Source of the DNA: [Flavobacterium] thermophilum | Lineage (GTDB): Bacteria; Bacillota; Bacilli; Bacillales; Anoxybacillaceae | DNA length: 64,000 nucleotides | Direction of reading: 5' to 3' | Assembly (NCBI GenBank): GCA_900450595.1 | Contig: UGGS01000001.1 | Coordinates: 1,426,001-1,490,000 of the forward strand | Shown: positions 1-6,910 of the stretch, in pieces | Layout of the letters: each line of letters begins with the position of its first letter | Position numbering within the stretch: the stretch's first letter is position 1 | Made by a program: the position numbers and the translations under genes | Notes under the pieces: generated by a model | What the model was told of the DNA's origin: nothing | Database searches by the model: none | Seen by the model: only the letters and a program-made list of their open reading frames with translations

Positions 1-1242
1 TGGTGCGCTTTTGTATAAATCGCTTGCTTGTACATCAATACGTCCTTCGTATTTTCCACCGTCTTCCCATTCGACGCGGAAAGCTGTTTTGTCATATCCA
101 CCAGTGTCTTTTCTAAAAGCTATATCTTTTATAATTTTGTTAGCTTCTTCCCATGTTGTAACGGTTGTGTCGTCTTTAATTACTGGTGATTCAGACCATA
201 AAAATGTAATTGATTTTACTTTAATTTTTTGCGTTTGTTCTTTTTCAGTTTGTAACCGTTCTTTTGCTTGTTGCGTGTTATCGTGTTCCGATTCGGTTAC
301 ATATTCGGACTTTAGGATATTAAAAAGTTCGCTATTTTGTAAAGCATTAACGGCATTGTAAACGTCAATAGGTTGCACAAATGAATATTTGTTATTCTCT
401 TTGACGTCATAGTAGGCATTTTGCAAAGTAACGATATAAGGTTTCAAGTCTGTCATACGCAGAGCGTCATTAAACGGTCTATTTGTTGCGATTAAATCAA
501 TAAGTGATTTATGGGCATTGTAAGCGTCCGCTAATGTTTCGACTTGTTGTGGATCTTGTTGCTCTTCCGACTGTTCCGCTACTTCTTCCATTTGTTCTTT
601 TGCCTCACCTGCTAACATTTTCGCGAATTGTAAACGATCAGCAGTTTGTTTTGCATACCATATTTTTTTGTATTTACTCCAGCGAAAACCTTGCGCCTTT
701 AGCTCGTTTCTTACTTCTTCACTTGGTATGCTTGTAAAAGAAATTTCGATGCCGTTTAATTGTTCGTTTAGTGTGTATTTAGCTTGTGCTTCTGAATGTC
801 GCGGCTCTTGTTGGGCTTCTTTTGGTTGTTTCGGCTGTTCTTGTTGAGCTTCTTTTTGGCTCTCAAGTGCTTCTAAATACTCTAAATACATTTTTTCGGC
901 TGTTTCGTTAAATGCTCTATAATAGCAAGCGCGGTCATTTAAATAAGATTCACCATAATTTGCGCGGACTTCCGTTTCAATTTTGTTTTTTAGTTCGTTA
1001 GTCCATTCTTGACGAGTGAAAACGAATAAATTACCACCTGACAGAATTTCACCTGTTACTTCGCAACGTTGCACTTGTTCATATTTTGAAATGACTTCTT
1101 CGACGGCTTTTTCTGTAGGGAAATTGGTCCATCTAACATTGATCGAGCCGGAACGTTCGCAACGTACAGAAAACTTTGTAAAAGGAAATTTTTCTTTTAA
1201 CTCTTGACGGATTTTTTTAGCTGTTTCTTTTGTGTTCATCAT
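1..1242 (-). CDS. Partial polyvalent-type protein with LPD29-like and LPD25-like domains
   Basis: An uninterrupted minus-strand frame of 414 codons runs off the left edge, so the C-terminus is missing. It starts at ATGATG (1242) with GGAGGT eight bases upstream. The N-terminal ~80 residues (TAKKIRQELKEKFP, then VRCERSGSINVRW) resemble large-polyvalent-protein domain LPD29. A Gln/Glu-rich linker follows, then a short LKAQGFRWSKYKKIWYAK domain typical of mobile-element proteins. Near the edge, GGYDKTAFRVEWEDGGKYEG resembles LPD25. Such proteins are carried by phages and conjugative elements and are thought to be delivered with, or to protect, incoming DNA; the exact role is unknown. Domain naming is from memory of the families. 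Confidence 0.7.
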   Translation of the reverse strand, partial: MMNTKETAKKIRQELKEKFPFTKFSVRCERSGSINVRWTNFPTEKAVEEVISKYEQVQRCEVTGEILSGGNLFVFTRQEWTNELKNKIETEVRANYGESYLNDRACYYRAFNETAEKMYLEYLEALESQKEAQQEQPKQPKEAQQEPRHSEAQAKYTLNEQLNGIEISFTSIPSEEVRNELKAQGFRWSKYKKIWYAKQTADRLQFAKMLAGEAKEQMEEVAEQSEEQQDPQQVETLADAYNAHKSLIDLIATNRPFNDALRMTDLKPYIVTLQNAYYDVKENNKYSFVQPIDVYNAVNALQNSELFNILKSEYVTESEHDNTQQAKERLQTEKEQTQKIKVKSITFLWSESPVIKDDTTVTTWEEANKIIKDIAFRKDTGGYDKTAFRVEWEDGGKYEGRIDVQASDLYKSAP

Positions 1243-1262
1243 AATTAACTACCTCCATATAA

Positions 1263-1281
1263 TTTATTATAATTTACTTAA
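1263..1281 (-). promoter_or_regulatory. Candidate phage promoter motif before the LPD gene
   Basis: On the minus strand this reads TTAAGTAAATTATAATAAA and ends only seven bases before the ribosome site of the gene starting at 1242. The same motif sits just before many genes on both strands of this window. It has a TATAAT-like core but no TTGACA box. Confidence 0.45.
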
Positions 1282-1321
1282 ATTATATCATGGTCATTTA
1301 ATAAAATCAACTTTTTATATA

Positions 1322-1349
1322 AAACAAAAGCCCACTCTTTAAGAGTGGA
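1322..1349 (-). terminator. Intrinsic terminator overlapping the end of the 74-aa gene
   Basis: Inverted repeat CCACTCTT/AAGAGTGG followed on the minus strand by a T-rich tract. It lies between the 1339-1563 gene and the LPD gene. Confidence 0.6.
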
Positions 1350-1563
1350 CAGTGTACGGGATAGCGTAGTTATTTGCAATCATTTTAATACCTCTTGCTT
1401 CTTCTTGCGTTTTTGGGTAAACGGTTAATGTTTGACGATCTCCTTTTATGCTTAAATATCCATATCCTTCCCTAATCTCTTTTAGACCTTCTCTCACATT
1501 GTTGCGCCAAATTTTAAACTCCTTGTCATTGTTACGTTTAATTTTTTTAAGTACGATCATCAT
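1339..1563 (-). CDS. Small basic protein of unknown function (74 aa)
   Basis: Starts at ATGATG with GGAGATGG upstream. It is a small, charged, Lys/Arg-rich protein (MIVLKKIKRNNDKEFKIWRN) with no membrane segment or recognised domain. The minus-strand frame fits the neighbouring genes, and an intrinsic terminator overlaps its end, so it is probably the last gene of its transcript. Probably an early phage accessory protein; function not recognised. Confidence 0.65.
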   Translation of the reverse strand: MMIVLKKIKRNNDKEFKIWRNNVREGLKEIREGYGYLSIKGDRQTLTVYPKTQEEARGIKMIANNYAIPYTVHS

Positions 1564-1897
1564 TTAAACCATCTCCTTTATTATTATATTTTCCCTACAA
1601 GTACATTATAAACCTGCTAATTACTAAAGTCAACGACTAAATTATAAAAGTAACATCGTTTTCAACGCACATAAACGGCTTATTTTCGCATTTTGCAGCG
1701 TTTAAATGGTATAGCATTAGGGTACTATCTAAAACGCAAAATTGGGCGATTTTAAGCGTATGGGAGCGTGTGAAGTGGATAGGTGAAGGGAAACAAAATG
1801 ATTGGCTGAATGTGAAAAAATAATAAAAGCAACCTTCTACCATATTGGCAAAAGGTTGCTCGTTATGGTGGGAATATGTACATTGTATCAGCTCCAG
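1564..1897. other. Intergenic stretch without a convincing gene
   Basis: About 330 bases. A 68-codon minus-strand frame (1637-1843) has a Phe/Ser/Cys-rich, non-phage-like composition and no ribosome site, so I do not call it. The stretch holds the inverted repeat AGCAACCTT/AAGGTTGCT (1828-1860), a terminator for the minus gene to its right, and a weak AT-rich promoter motif at about 1577-1595. Confidence 0.5.
1819..1860 (-). terminator. Intrinsic terminator of the 1898-2107 gene
   Basis: Perfect 9-bp arms AGCAACCTT (1828-1836) and AAGGTTGCT (1852-1860), followed on the minus strand by a TTTTATTATTTTTT tract. Confidence 0.65.
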
Positions 1898-2107
1898 TCA
1901 TACGATTAGGAAGTATTCTTTCAAGCGATGTTTAGCAAGTAACCGATCTATAACTGGCTCTACTTCTTCCGCATAGGCAAGCTCCTTAATTTCATCATCG
2001 GTTAGGTTTGGGTAGACTTCATTTATTAAAAATTCGTATGCTTCTTTTAGTTCCTCGCGCTCCTTTTTAATTGCGTAATATGATGAAAAGTTATAGATGA
2101 TCGCCAT
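1898..2107 (-). CDS. Small acidic protein of unknown function (69 aa)
   Basis: I chose the ATG at 2107 (MAIIYNFSSYYAIKKE), which has GAGGTAATAAAA upstream, over a start seven codons earlier that has no ribosome site. The protein is helical and acidic (EEVEPVIDRLLAKH) with no recognised domain. It is flanked by a terminator downstream and AT-rich promoter-like sequence upstream. Typical of the small early genes of large Bacillus phages. Confidence 0.6.
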   Translation of the reverse strand: MAIIYNFSSYYAIKKEREELKEAYEFLINEVYPNLTDDEIKELAYAEEVEPVIDRLLAKHRLKEYFLIV

Positions 2108-2215
2108 TTTTATTACCTCACTTTCCATATTATATTTTTCAATATTATTATATTGTTTTCCATTTCAAAAATCAACCATTTTTTATATTTTGATACAAAA
2201 AATTAACCGATCTTT

Positions 2216-2410
2216 TTATGATCGGTCGAGAATTCCTTGCTTAATATTGTTAATCCAGTCCTCAACATCTAAATATAAATCATCGAATGATTTTTCAAAC
2301 GGATACCATTCGGCGAATAAATCAGCGTCAATGTTTTCGCTTTCGACTTCCTCCATTAATTGTAACCATGCTTTTTTAAAGTTTTCTAATGCTTGTAATG
2401 TATGGTTCAA
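2216..2410 (-). CDS. Small acidic protein of unknown function (64 aa)
   Basis: ATG at 2410 with AAAGGAGTG about eight bases upstream. The product is strongly acidic and Trp-rich (WLQLMEEVES, FAEWYPFEKSF, DVEDWINNI), a composition often seen in phage inhibitor or DNA-mimic proteins, but nothing specific supports such a role. It is the left-most gene of a tight run of minus-strand genes up to 5062 that share the AAAAAAGGAGTG-type ribosome site. Confidence 0.65.
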   Translation of the reverse strand: MNHTLQALENFKKAWLQLMEEVESENIDADLFAEWYPFEKSFDDLYLDVEDWINNIKQGILDRS

Positions 2411-2478
2411 TTTTATTCACTCCTTTTTTATATAAAATCGTGTTTTTATCGTACCTATGAGGGATTAAAACTCGGGAT

Positions 2479-2781
2479 TCACTGACGCAATCGGTCACTC
2501 CAAAACAGTAAACGTTCTTTCCACAAATCTTTATCGCAAACTCGCAAAGTATTGTTTTTGTCATAGTAGGCGACAATGTCGCCCATGTCGAGGGCAACAT
2601 CCCAAATATTGTCATTGTTATTCCAATTGATTTCCCATCCTCCTTCCCAGTCCGAGAAATCATCATTAAGAGATGAAGCGTTAAGAAAGCAATATAAAGT
2701 TCGTTCATCAACCGGAAAAACTCCTTTTTCCGTGATAACCGCATCATAAGCTCCCGTATGGACATAAATTGCTTGATACAT
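2479..2781 (-). CDS. Acidic protein of unknown function (100 aa)
   Basis: ATG at 2781 preceded by AAAGGAGATGATAAC. Trp/Asn/Asp-rich (DWEGGWEINWNNNDN), soluble, no recognised domain. An overlapping longer frame (2376-2789) has no ribosome site and poor composition. A near-perfect 26-bp hairpin lies just upstream of its ribosome site (2802-2857), which may set mRNA stability or processing. Function unknown. Confidence 0.65.
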   Translation of the reverse strand: MYQAIYVHTGAYDAVITEKGVFPVDERTLYCFLNASSLNDDFSDWEGGWEINWNNNDNIWDVALDMGDIVAYYDKNNTLRVCDKDLWKERLLFWSDRLRQ

Positions 2782-2801
2782 GTTATCATCTCCTTTTTTT
2801 A

Positions 2802-2857
2802 AATTGTAATAAAATCAATGTCTAAAACACTTTTTAGACACTCATTTTATTACAATT
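2802..2857 (-). repeat. Long hairpin in the leader of the 100-aa gene
   Basis: Arms AATTGTAATAAAAT and ATTTTATTACAATT enclose a second pair, TGTCTAAAA/TTTTAGACA, giving an almost continuous 26-bp stem with a 3-by-3 internal loop and a 4-base apex. It sits three bases upstream of the AAAAAAAGGAG ribosome site. There is no T-run suited to termination before the next gene, so a processing or stabilising hairpin is more likely. Confidence 0.6.
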
Positions 2858-2860
2858 CGC

Positions 2861-2888
2861 TTGCAGGGAATTCAATCCCTGCAAGCTA
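2861..2888 (-). terminator. Hairpin directly after the 69-aa gene
   Basis: Perfect 11-bp arms GCTTGCAGGGA and TCCCTGCAAGC directly after the stop at 2894. No clear T-run follows, so it may be an attenuating or processing hairpin rather than a full terminator. Confidence 0.45.
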
Positions 2889-2893
2889 TGGAA

Positions 2894-3103
2894 TTATTGC
2901 ATAACTATGCTTGTCACATACTTATAATAAACATTGTTATATTCATCTGTTTTTTCTTCAAACAGATGAGCAAACTTTTTCCCGTGTGCTTTCGCTTCTT
3001 CTCTTGCTTCGTCAGTGTCTTCGACAATTTGATAATAGAGCTCTGCTCCTTCTTCAATTCGATCAACGGCGAATTGTGAATTATAAGTGTAGATTGCGAA
3101 CAT
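2894..3103 (-). CDS. Small protein of unknown function (69 aa)
   Basis: The ATG at 3103 (MFAIYTYNSQFAVDRIEEG) has AAAAAAGGAGTGTTTAAA directly upstream and is preferred to a start 15 codons earlier. The product is soluble and acidic, with the look of a small alpha/beta fold (EDTDEAREEAKAHG). It belongs to the same run of small genes as its neighbours. Function not recognised. Confidence 0.65.
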   Translation of the reverse strand: MFAIYTYNSQFAVDRIEEGAELYYQIVEDTDEAREEAKAHGKKFAHLFEEKTDEYNNVYYKYVTSIVMQ

Positions 3104-3227
3104 TTTAAACACTCCTTTTTTTAATTTATTTTTTTTGGGATCACTCACCTTATCGTCGGCACAAGCTCCCTTATGCCGACTGTAAGAGAAGCGATCATTT
3201 TTAAAAGTGCACGTCTACCAGCAACGG

Positions 3228-3686
3228 TCAGCGATCAGTATAATCAATGATCACATACTCATCCGGTCGATATTCAACTGTGATGGGACGGATGCGGACG
3301 TGCAAGCTTGTCGGTGTGTATTCATCCGTATAGACGATGCCATCGTATTCTTCACCGTCCCAAGCGTCATGAGACAACCCGACAAGCTCCCCTGTCCGCT
3401 GGGAGCGGATAAGCCGGACATCGCGGAACGGTGAGCGGATTTCAAACCATTCTGCCAATTCGTTCGGGAAACCCAATTCTTCCCATAGTTCGACTACCGC
3501 GTCGAAATCATCTTCTTCTGCTGGAAAATTCGCCGGATTGTCGTTCAATCCACACCAGACGAAATCAGCTGTCCGGTTCTCAAAGTCGATAGTCACGTAT
3601 ACAACGTCGTCGCCGCGGACTTGATCAAGCCGGTCGGCTTCGGCTTCAAAGTATTTGCGAGCATCAACAGAAAATTGGACTTTCAT
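3228..3686 (-). CDS. Acidic protein of unknown function (152 aa), GC-rich gene
   Basis: ATG at 3686 with GGAGGTAGAAAGTT upstream. The 152-residue product is acidic and Trp-rich (VELWEELGFPNELAEWFE) with no membrane segment. Its base composition differs sharply from both neighbours: close to half G+C, with C- or G-ending codons, while flanking genes are strongly AT-rich. That suggests recent gain, possibly from a GC-rich Geobacillus-like genome. The stop is followed by GTCGGCA/TGCCGAC (3163-3182). Function unknown. Confidence 0.75.
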   Translation of the reverse strand: MKVQFSVDARKYFEAEADRLDQVRGDDVVYVTIDFENRTADFVWCGLNDNPANFPAEEDDFDAVVELWEELGFPNELAEWFEIRSPFRDVRLIRSQRTGELVGLSHDAWDGEEYDGIVYTDEYTPTSLHVRIRPITVEYRPDEYVIIDYTDR

Positions 3687-3855
3687 AACTTTCTACCTCC
3701 ATTCATCGTTCCCAAAAATGCTTCCATTTTTAAATTTCCCCTTTCGATTTTTAATTTTTTTAACCTTTCTGATTATAGTATATCACCATTTTATTTAGCT
3801 GTCAACAATATTTTTTATTATATTTTAGTCGAATTGATCTCATGAAATACTGATT

Positions 3856-4272
3856 TTATTTAGAGTTATGAAAATCAATAAATTCATTTAACTTGTATAT
3901 TGACCATTTATAACAATCTGTTAATTTTTGATATTTGTCATGCATACTACACATGTTGTTAATATCTTCATTTTCTAATTTTAATAAATCTGTTTCAAGT
4001 TCTTTTGCATCCTTATACCAGTCCAAATAAATAATAGAGCATCTAATATAATAATCACCTTCATAATGTTTAAATAAATGTAATTCCGGTAAATTTCTTT
4101 TGATCAACTTAACGGTTAACAATGTATCAGTGATTCTATAAAATTCATTTGCTGAAATCGTAAATAATTCATTAAAGTTTGTGATTTCTTTAAATTTAGG
4201 CTTAAATGTTGGATTATCAAAAATAGTCATCCCGTTTTTCGTGTAGTTAAATGAAAATATTGCACTTAGCAT
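3856..4272 (-). CDS. Protein of unknown function (138 aa)
   Basis: ATG at 4272 with AGGAGGTCTTCACA upstream. Composition is normal for this AT-rich genome. It has aromatic and acidic patches (HYEGDYYIRCSIIYLDWYKD) and a C-terminal amphipathic helix, but no recognised domain. It is separated from the GC-rich 152-aa gene by about 170 bases of AT-rich sequence. Function unknown. Confidence 0.65.
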   Translation of the reverse strand: MLSAIFSFNYTKNGMTIFDNPTFKPKFKEITNFNELFTISANEFYRITDTLLTVKLIKRNLPELHLFKHYEGDYYIRCSIIYLDWYKDAKELETDLLKLENEDINNMCSMHDKYQKLTDCYKWSIYKLNEFIDFHNSK

Positions 4273-4322
4273 TGTGAAGACCTCCTATAAAATCATTTTA
4301 AAGTTGATAAATTTAGTTAGGT

Positions 4323-4356
4323 TGCAGGTGTTCGGCTGTTATTGTGAACACCTGCA
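4323..4356 (-). repeat. Intercistronic hairpin
   Basis: Perfect 11-bp arms TGCAGGTGTTC (4323-4333) and GAACACCTGCA (4346-4356) between two minus-strand genes. No T-run follows. Part of the series of hairpins between genes in the 2.2-5.2 kb run. Confidence 0.5.
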
Positions 4357-4365
4357 GAAATGGTG

Positions 4366-4578
4366 TCACATCATCACCGCTTGATCTTGCAACGCATAGA
4401 ATTTCTCTTTGTCAAAGCCATATTCGCGTTTAAGTCTGTTATACAGCTTATTCATTTTATAAGTGTATTCTTGCTGCTTTCGCTCCTGCTTCTCAAAGTG
4501 TTCAATTGTGCCATCCCATTGATATTCTTGCAATTCATCCATCCATTTTCTAATAAGTAAAGCGTAGACTTTCATCAT
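4366..4578 (-). CDS. Small basic protein of unknown function (70 aa)
   Basis: ATGATG at 4578 with AAAAAAAGGAGATGATCATTA upstream. Helical, Gln/Lys/Tyr-rich (EKQERKQQEYTYKMNKLYNRL), likely coiled-coil-forming, no recognised domain. It continues the run of small minus-strand genes, with hairpins on both sides. Function unknown. Confidence 0.65.
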   Translation of the reverse strand: MMKVYALLIRKWMDELQEYQWDGTIEHFEKQERKQQEYTYKMNKLYNRLKREYGFDKEKFYALQDQAVMM

Positions 4579-4612
4579 TAATGATCATCTCCTTTTTTTA
4601 ATGCTTTAAGTA

Positions 4613-4783
4613 TTAAAACAGAATCATGTCGCCGTATTGCTGTTTATATGCTTCGTATTCATCCGGCATAATTGAGTAGCATTTTTCCATTTTTACCTTA
4701 ATGCCTAGACCATTGATCATTTTGTCAATGTAAGCATTCATTTCCTTTTTGTCATCCCATTGTGATACGTTGATAATAATCAT
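4613..4783 (-). CDS. Small protein of unknown function (56 aa)
   Basis: ATG at 4783 preceded by AAAAAGGAGTGTTTAGA. The product starts MIIINVSQWDDKKEMNAYI and ends YGDMILF. It shares its ribosome site sequence with the genes beginning at 3103 and 2410, which supports translation. No recognised domain. Confidence 0.6.
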   Translation of the reverse strand: MIIINVSQWDDKKEMNAYIDKMINGLGIKVKMEKCYSIMPDEYEAYKQQYGDMILF

Positions 4784-4845
4784 TCTAAACACTCCTTTTT
4801 ATAATTTTCTTTAAAAGTAATATTTTATCGGCTTGCCATCGTCAG

Positions 4846-4891
4846 GTAGCAAGTTGCCATCTTGCTACGACAAGGGAATAACTTCCCTTGT
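4846..4891 (-). repeat. Tandem hairpins between two small genes
   Basis: Two adjacent inverted repeats: GTAGCAAG/CTTGCTAC (4846-4868) and ACAAGGGAA/TTCCCTTGT (4870-4891). They lie just after the stop of the 54-aa gene and before the 56-aa gene's distant ribosome site. No strong T-run is seen; another member of the intercistronic hairpin series. Confidence 0.5.
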
Positions 4892-4897
4892 TTCGGC

Positions 4898-5062
4898 TTA
4901 TTCTTCGAAAAATTCATCGAGTAAACGATCAAATTCATATATATTAAATTCATGCATATTAATTTGATTAACCATTTCACCAGTCATTTCCTCTTTGTCA
5001 CGAACGAATTCTTCTACACGGTCAGAAATCGAAAAGTTTAAACGTGTAAATTCTTTTTTCAT
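4898..5062 (-). CDS. Small acidic protein of unknown function (54 aa)
   Basis: ATG at 5062 (MKKEFTRLNFSISDRVEEFV); an ATG six bases upstream stops after three codons. AAGGAGGAAATG lies upstream. The product is acidic at its C-terminus (FDRLLDEFFEE). It is directly downstream of a 126-base structured element (5089-5214), so that RNA may be its 5' leader. Function unknown. Confidence 0.6.
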   Translation of the reverse strand: MKKEFTRLNFSISDRVEEFVRDKEEMTGEMVNQINMHEFNIYEFDRLLDEFFEE

Positions 5063-5088
5063 TTTTTCATTTCCTCCTTATAATTTTT

Positions 5089-5214
5089 AATAAAAACCAA
5101 ACAACAGCCAGCAAACTGTCGTCGCGTGACCGTCACATGTATTATGGTGCTGCTCCCTCTTTCGAGATCGTCGCCAGCTCCGCTCGGTTTATTGGCTCTT
5201 GTTTAGTTTTTATT
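5089..5214 (-). ncRNA. Candidate structured RNA or structured leader
   Basis: A 21-base arm at 5089-5109 pairs with 5194-5214 through 19 Watson-Crick pairs plus one G-U pair, leaving one mismatch. The enclosed ~84 bases are about half G+C in a strongly AT-rich setting and hold no reading frame. The apparent RNA strand is minus, since it lies just upstream of the 54-aa gene. It matches no RNA family I know. It could be a free-standing small RNA, a leader, or a processed spacer. Confidence 0.5.
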
Positions 5215-5302
5215 GCCTTATCTGATTATTATTATACAGGTGATTAGGTGATAAGTCAATAGTTTTTTATATTTTAGTTAGATTTTTTGAATAGATCAAA
5301 GC

Positions 5303-5331
5303 AATAAAAAATGACTAGCGGTCAGCTAGTC
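5303..5331 (-). terminator. Intrinsic terminator after the 56-aa gene
   Basis: GACTAGC (5313-5319) and GCTAGTC (5325-5331) form a 7-bp stem followed on the minus strand by ATTTTTTATTG. It overlaps the 3' end of the gene at 5322-5492. Confidence 0.65.
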
Positions 5332-5492
5332 TTTAAATAATCCATCATTGCAATATATGCTATTGCGTCAGCATCTTGCAGGCTTTCACCTGCTTCTATG
5401 CATGCCTTGTATACAATGTTAGAAGCTTGTTGCATCGTTGATCCTGTTTCCATCGCTTCCATAAAGATTTTCAGCGCTTTTTCGTGTGTCAT
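5322..5492 (-). CDS. Small protein of unknown function (56 aa)
   Basis: ATG at 5492 overlaps the stop of the upstream zinc-ribbon gene (ATGA), with AGGAGGTTTCACA upstream, so translation is probably coupled. The product is small, helical and Ala/Met-rich (MTHEKALKIFMEAMETGS). An intrinsic terminator overlaps its end, making it the last gene of a two-gene operon. Function not recognised. Confidence 0.65.
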   Translation of the reverse strand: MTHEKALKIFMEAMETGSTMQQASNIVYKACIEAGESLQDADAIAYIAMMDYLKTS

Positions 5493-6031
5493 TGTGAAAC
5501 CTCCTTCATCATCTGGTAAACTTCTTCCTTCTCATCATCCGAAACATCATATATAGATGTTATGCCTTCCTCTTTAATATATTTGTATATTTTGTATATC
5601 TTTTGATCGGCTTCAAGAAAACTGATCAGAACTTCTTTTTCATGTCGTTTTGGTTTAACTCTTAATACGATGTCAAAGAAGTGTATTATATCTAATTCAT
5701 ACAATCCATTTGCATATGCAAGTTTGACTATTTCTAATTTTTCCGCAAACGAAAGTTTTTTATAAATTACTTCTGCTTGCTTGCGGCTGATAAAGTTTTT
5801 TTGTTCATAATAGCGACAAACCGACTGTATAAATTGATCATTATGATGTTTAACAGCTTCATAAATTGCTTTAGCTTTGACTCGAGCAACGAACAGCCGG
5901 AATTTTTCTTGTTCAATTTTCATGCGTTCAATCTCCGGCAACGCGACGCGCTTCCAACATTCTTTTCCGTATGGTCGACCATTCCAAAAAAGCGGTTTTT
6001 CGATTGGACGATTACAAGCGGCACATTTCAT
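5489..6031 (-). CDS. Zinc-ribbon protein of unknown function (180 aa)
   Basis: ATG at 6031 with AAAGGAGCGACAAATT upstream. The N-terminus carries CAACNRPI followed by YGKECWKR, a four-cysteine-like metal-binding knuckle (residues ~3-27; the fourth ligand is uncertain). The remaining ~150 residues are helical and charged. Similar short N-terminal zinc knuckles occur on many phage proteins of unknown role. It is the first gene of a two-gene operon with the 56-aa gene. Confidence 0.65.
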   Translation of the reverse strand: MKCAACNRPIEKPLFWNGRPYGKECWKRVALPEIERMKIEQEKFRLFVARVKAKAIYEAVKHHNDQFIQSVCRYYEQKNFISRKQAEVIYKKLSFAEKLEIVKLAYANGLYELDIIHFFDIVLRVKPKRHEKEVLISFLEADQKIYKIYKYIKEEGITSIYDVSDDEKEEVYQMMKEVSQ

Positions 6032-6111
6032 AATTTGTCGCTCCTTTTATATATTTTACTTACTTATATTATACACTTATATCATATAAATATCAATACT
6101 TTTATAATTTA

Positions 6112-6145
6112 GTTAAATAAAAAATGGCTAGCAATTAGCTAGCCA
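6112..6145 (-). terminator. Intrinsic terminator of the 147-aa gene
   Basis: Perfect 8-bp arms TGGCTAGC (6125-6132) and GCTAGCCA (6138-6145) followed on the minus strand by TTTTTTATTT. A promoter-like TTTAACTAAATTATAAAA motif follows at once (6100-6118). Confidence 0.7.
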
Positions 6146-6578
6146 TATCAAGTGGAATCATATTATGTTTAATAAGTAAATCTAAATGTTGATTTTCGAT
6201 ATATTGCCATTCATTAGCATAAATTAGGTTAATCAAATCAACAAGTATCAATTCTTCGTTTTTTGTTAATTGGTTTCTGAATTTACTCCATAGTTTACGA
6301 GCTTCTTTTGTAGACATTTGCTTTAATACGTTCATTGCCTGCTTTCTTTGCTCCTCTTTTTGTTCCATTTCATTTTTTACAAATCCTAATTGCTCCAGCT
6401 CTTTAGATACTTTTACAAAATCCTTTTTTCCGTGAATCCATTCAGGAATTTCTATGCCTGCTTGTAAGTGTCTTTTAATGAATAAATCCCATGCAGCATG
6501 CGGATCGTTGTTAGTTTTTAAAAGATATTCGGTTACTTCTTCACGCATCCACTTCATTTGTAATTTATTACGTCTCAT
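6135..6578 (-). CDS. Protein of unknown function (147 aa)
   Basis: ATG at 6578 preceded by AAAGGAGATGGTACATA. The product begins MRRNKLQMKWMREEVTEYL and is helical and basic in its middle, with no clear catalytic motif. It is monocistronic: its terminator overlaps the 3' end and a promoter-like motif lies upstream. The helical build could fit a regulator or nucleoid-type protein, but nothing identifies one. Confidence 0.65.
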   Translation of the reverse strand: MRRNKLQMKWMREEVTEYLLKTNNDPHAAWDLFIKRHLQAGIEIPEWIHGKKDFVKVSKELEQLGFVKNEMEQKEEQRKQAMNVLKQMSTKEARKLWSKFRNQLTKNEELILVDLINLIYANEWQYIENQHLDLLIKHNMIPLDMAS

Positions 6579-6599
6579 TATGTACCATCTCCTTTAGAT

Positions 6600-6910
6600 T
6601 TATTATAATTTTATTAATTCCTTTACTTATAATTATAATGTTTATTGTGATGGATGTAAAGGATATTTATATAATTTAGATAAATAAAAATGACTTTCGG
6701 CGCTCTTTGCCGAAAGTCACGAATGACGAAACGCGAAGCGTAGCGAGCGTTGAGTTATGAGGAGAAAGGAAAAGAGTAGCGGGAAGGTGCTACTCTTGGA
6801 TAGATAAAAATTTGGCTAATTACTTTCCTAATTAAGTAAAATATAAAAAAATGAACATTTAAAGGTTATTAATACTCATCTAGTATATATAAGGTTATAT
6901 TGTTCAATTT
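6600..6910 (-). other. Gene-free stretch with structured RNA features
   Basis: No gene. On the minus strand it could encode a small RNA of about 150-200 nt ending in a strong terminator: GACTTTCGGC/GCCGAAAGTC (6691-6718) followed by ATTTTTATTT. Inside lie AGAGTAGC/GCTACTCT (6774-6796) and a GC-rich ACGC..GCGT stem near 6730-6750. It may instead be a long 3' untranslated region of the 404-aa gene at 6911. Confidence 0.4.

Noticed and set aside
1637..1843. Minus-strand 68-codon frame
   Set aside because: No ribosome site, Phe/Cys/Ser-rich nonsense-like composition, and it spans a terminator.
2376..2789. 137-codon minus-strand frame overlapping the 100-aa gene
   Set aside because: The 100-aa frame has the ribosome site and protein-like composition; the longer frame is its shadow.
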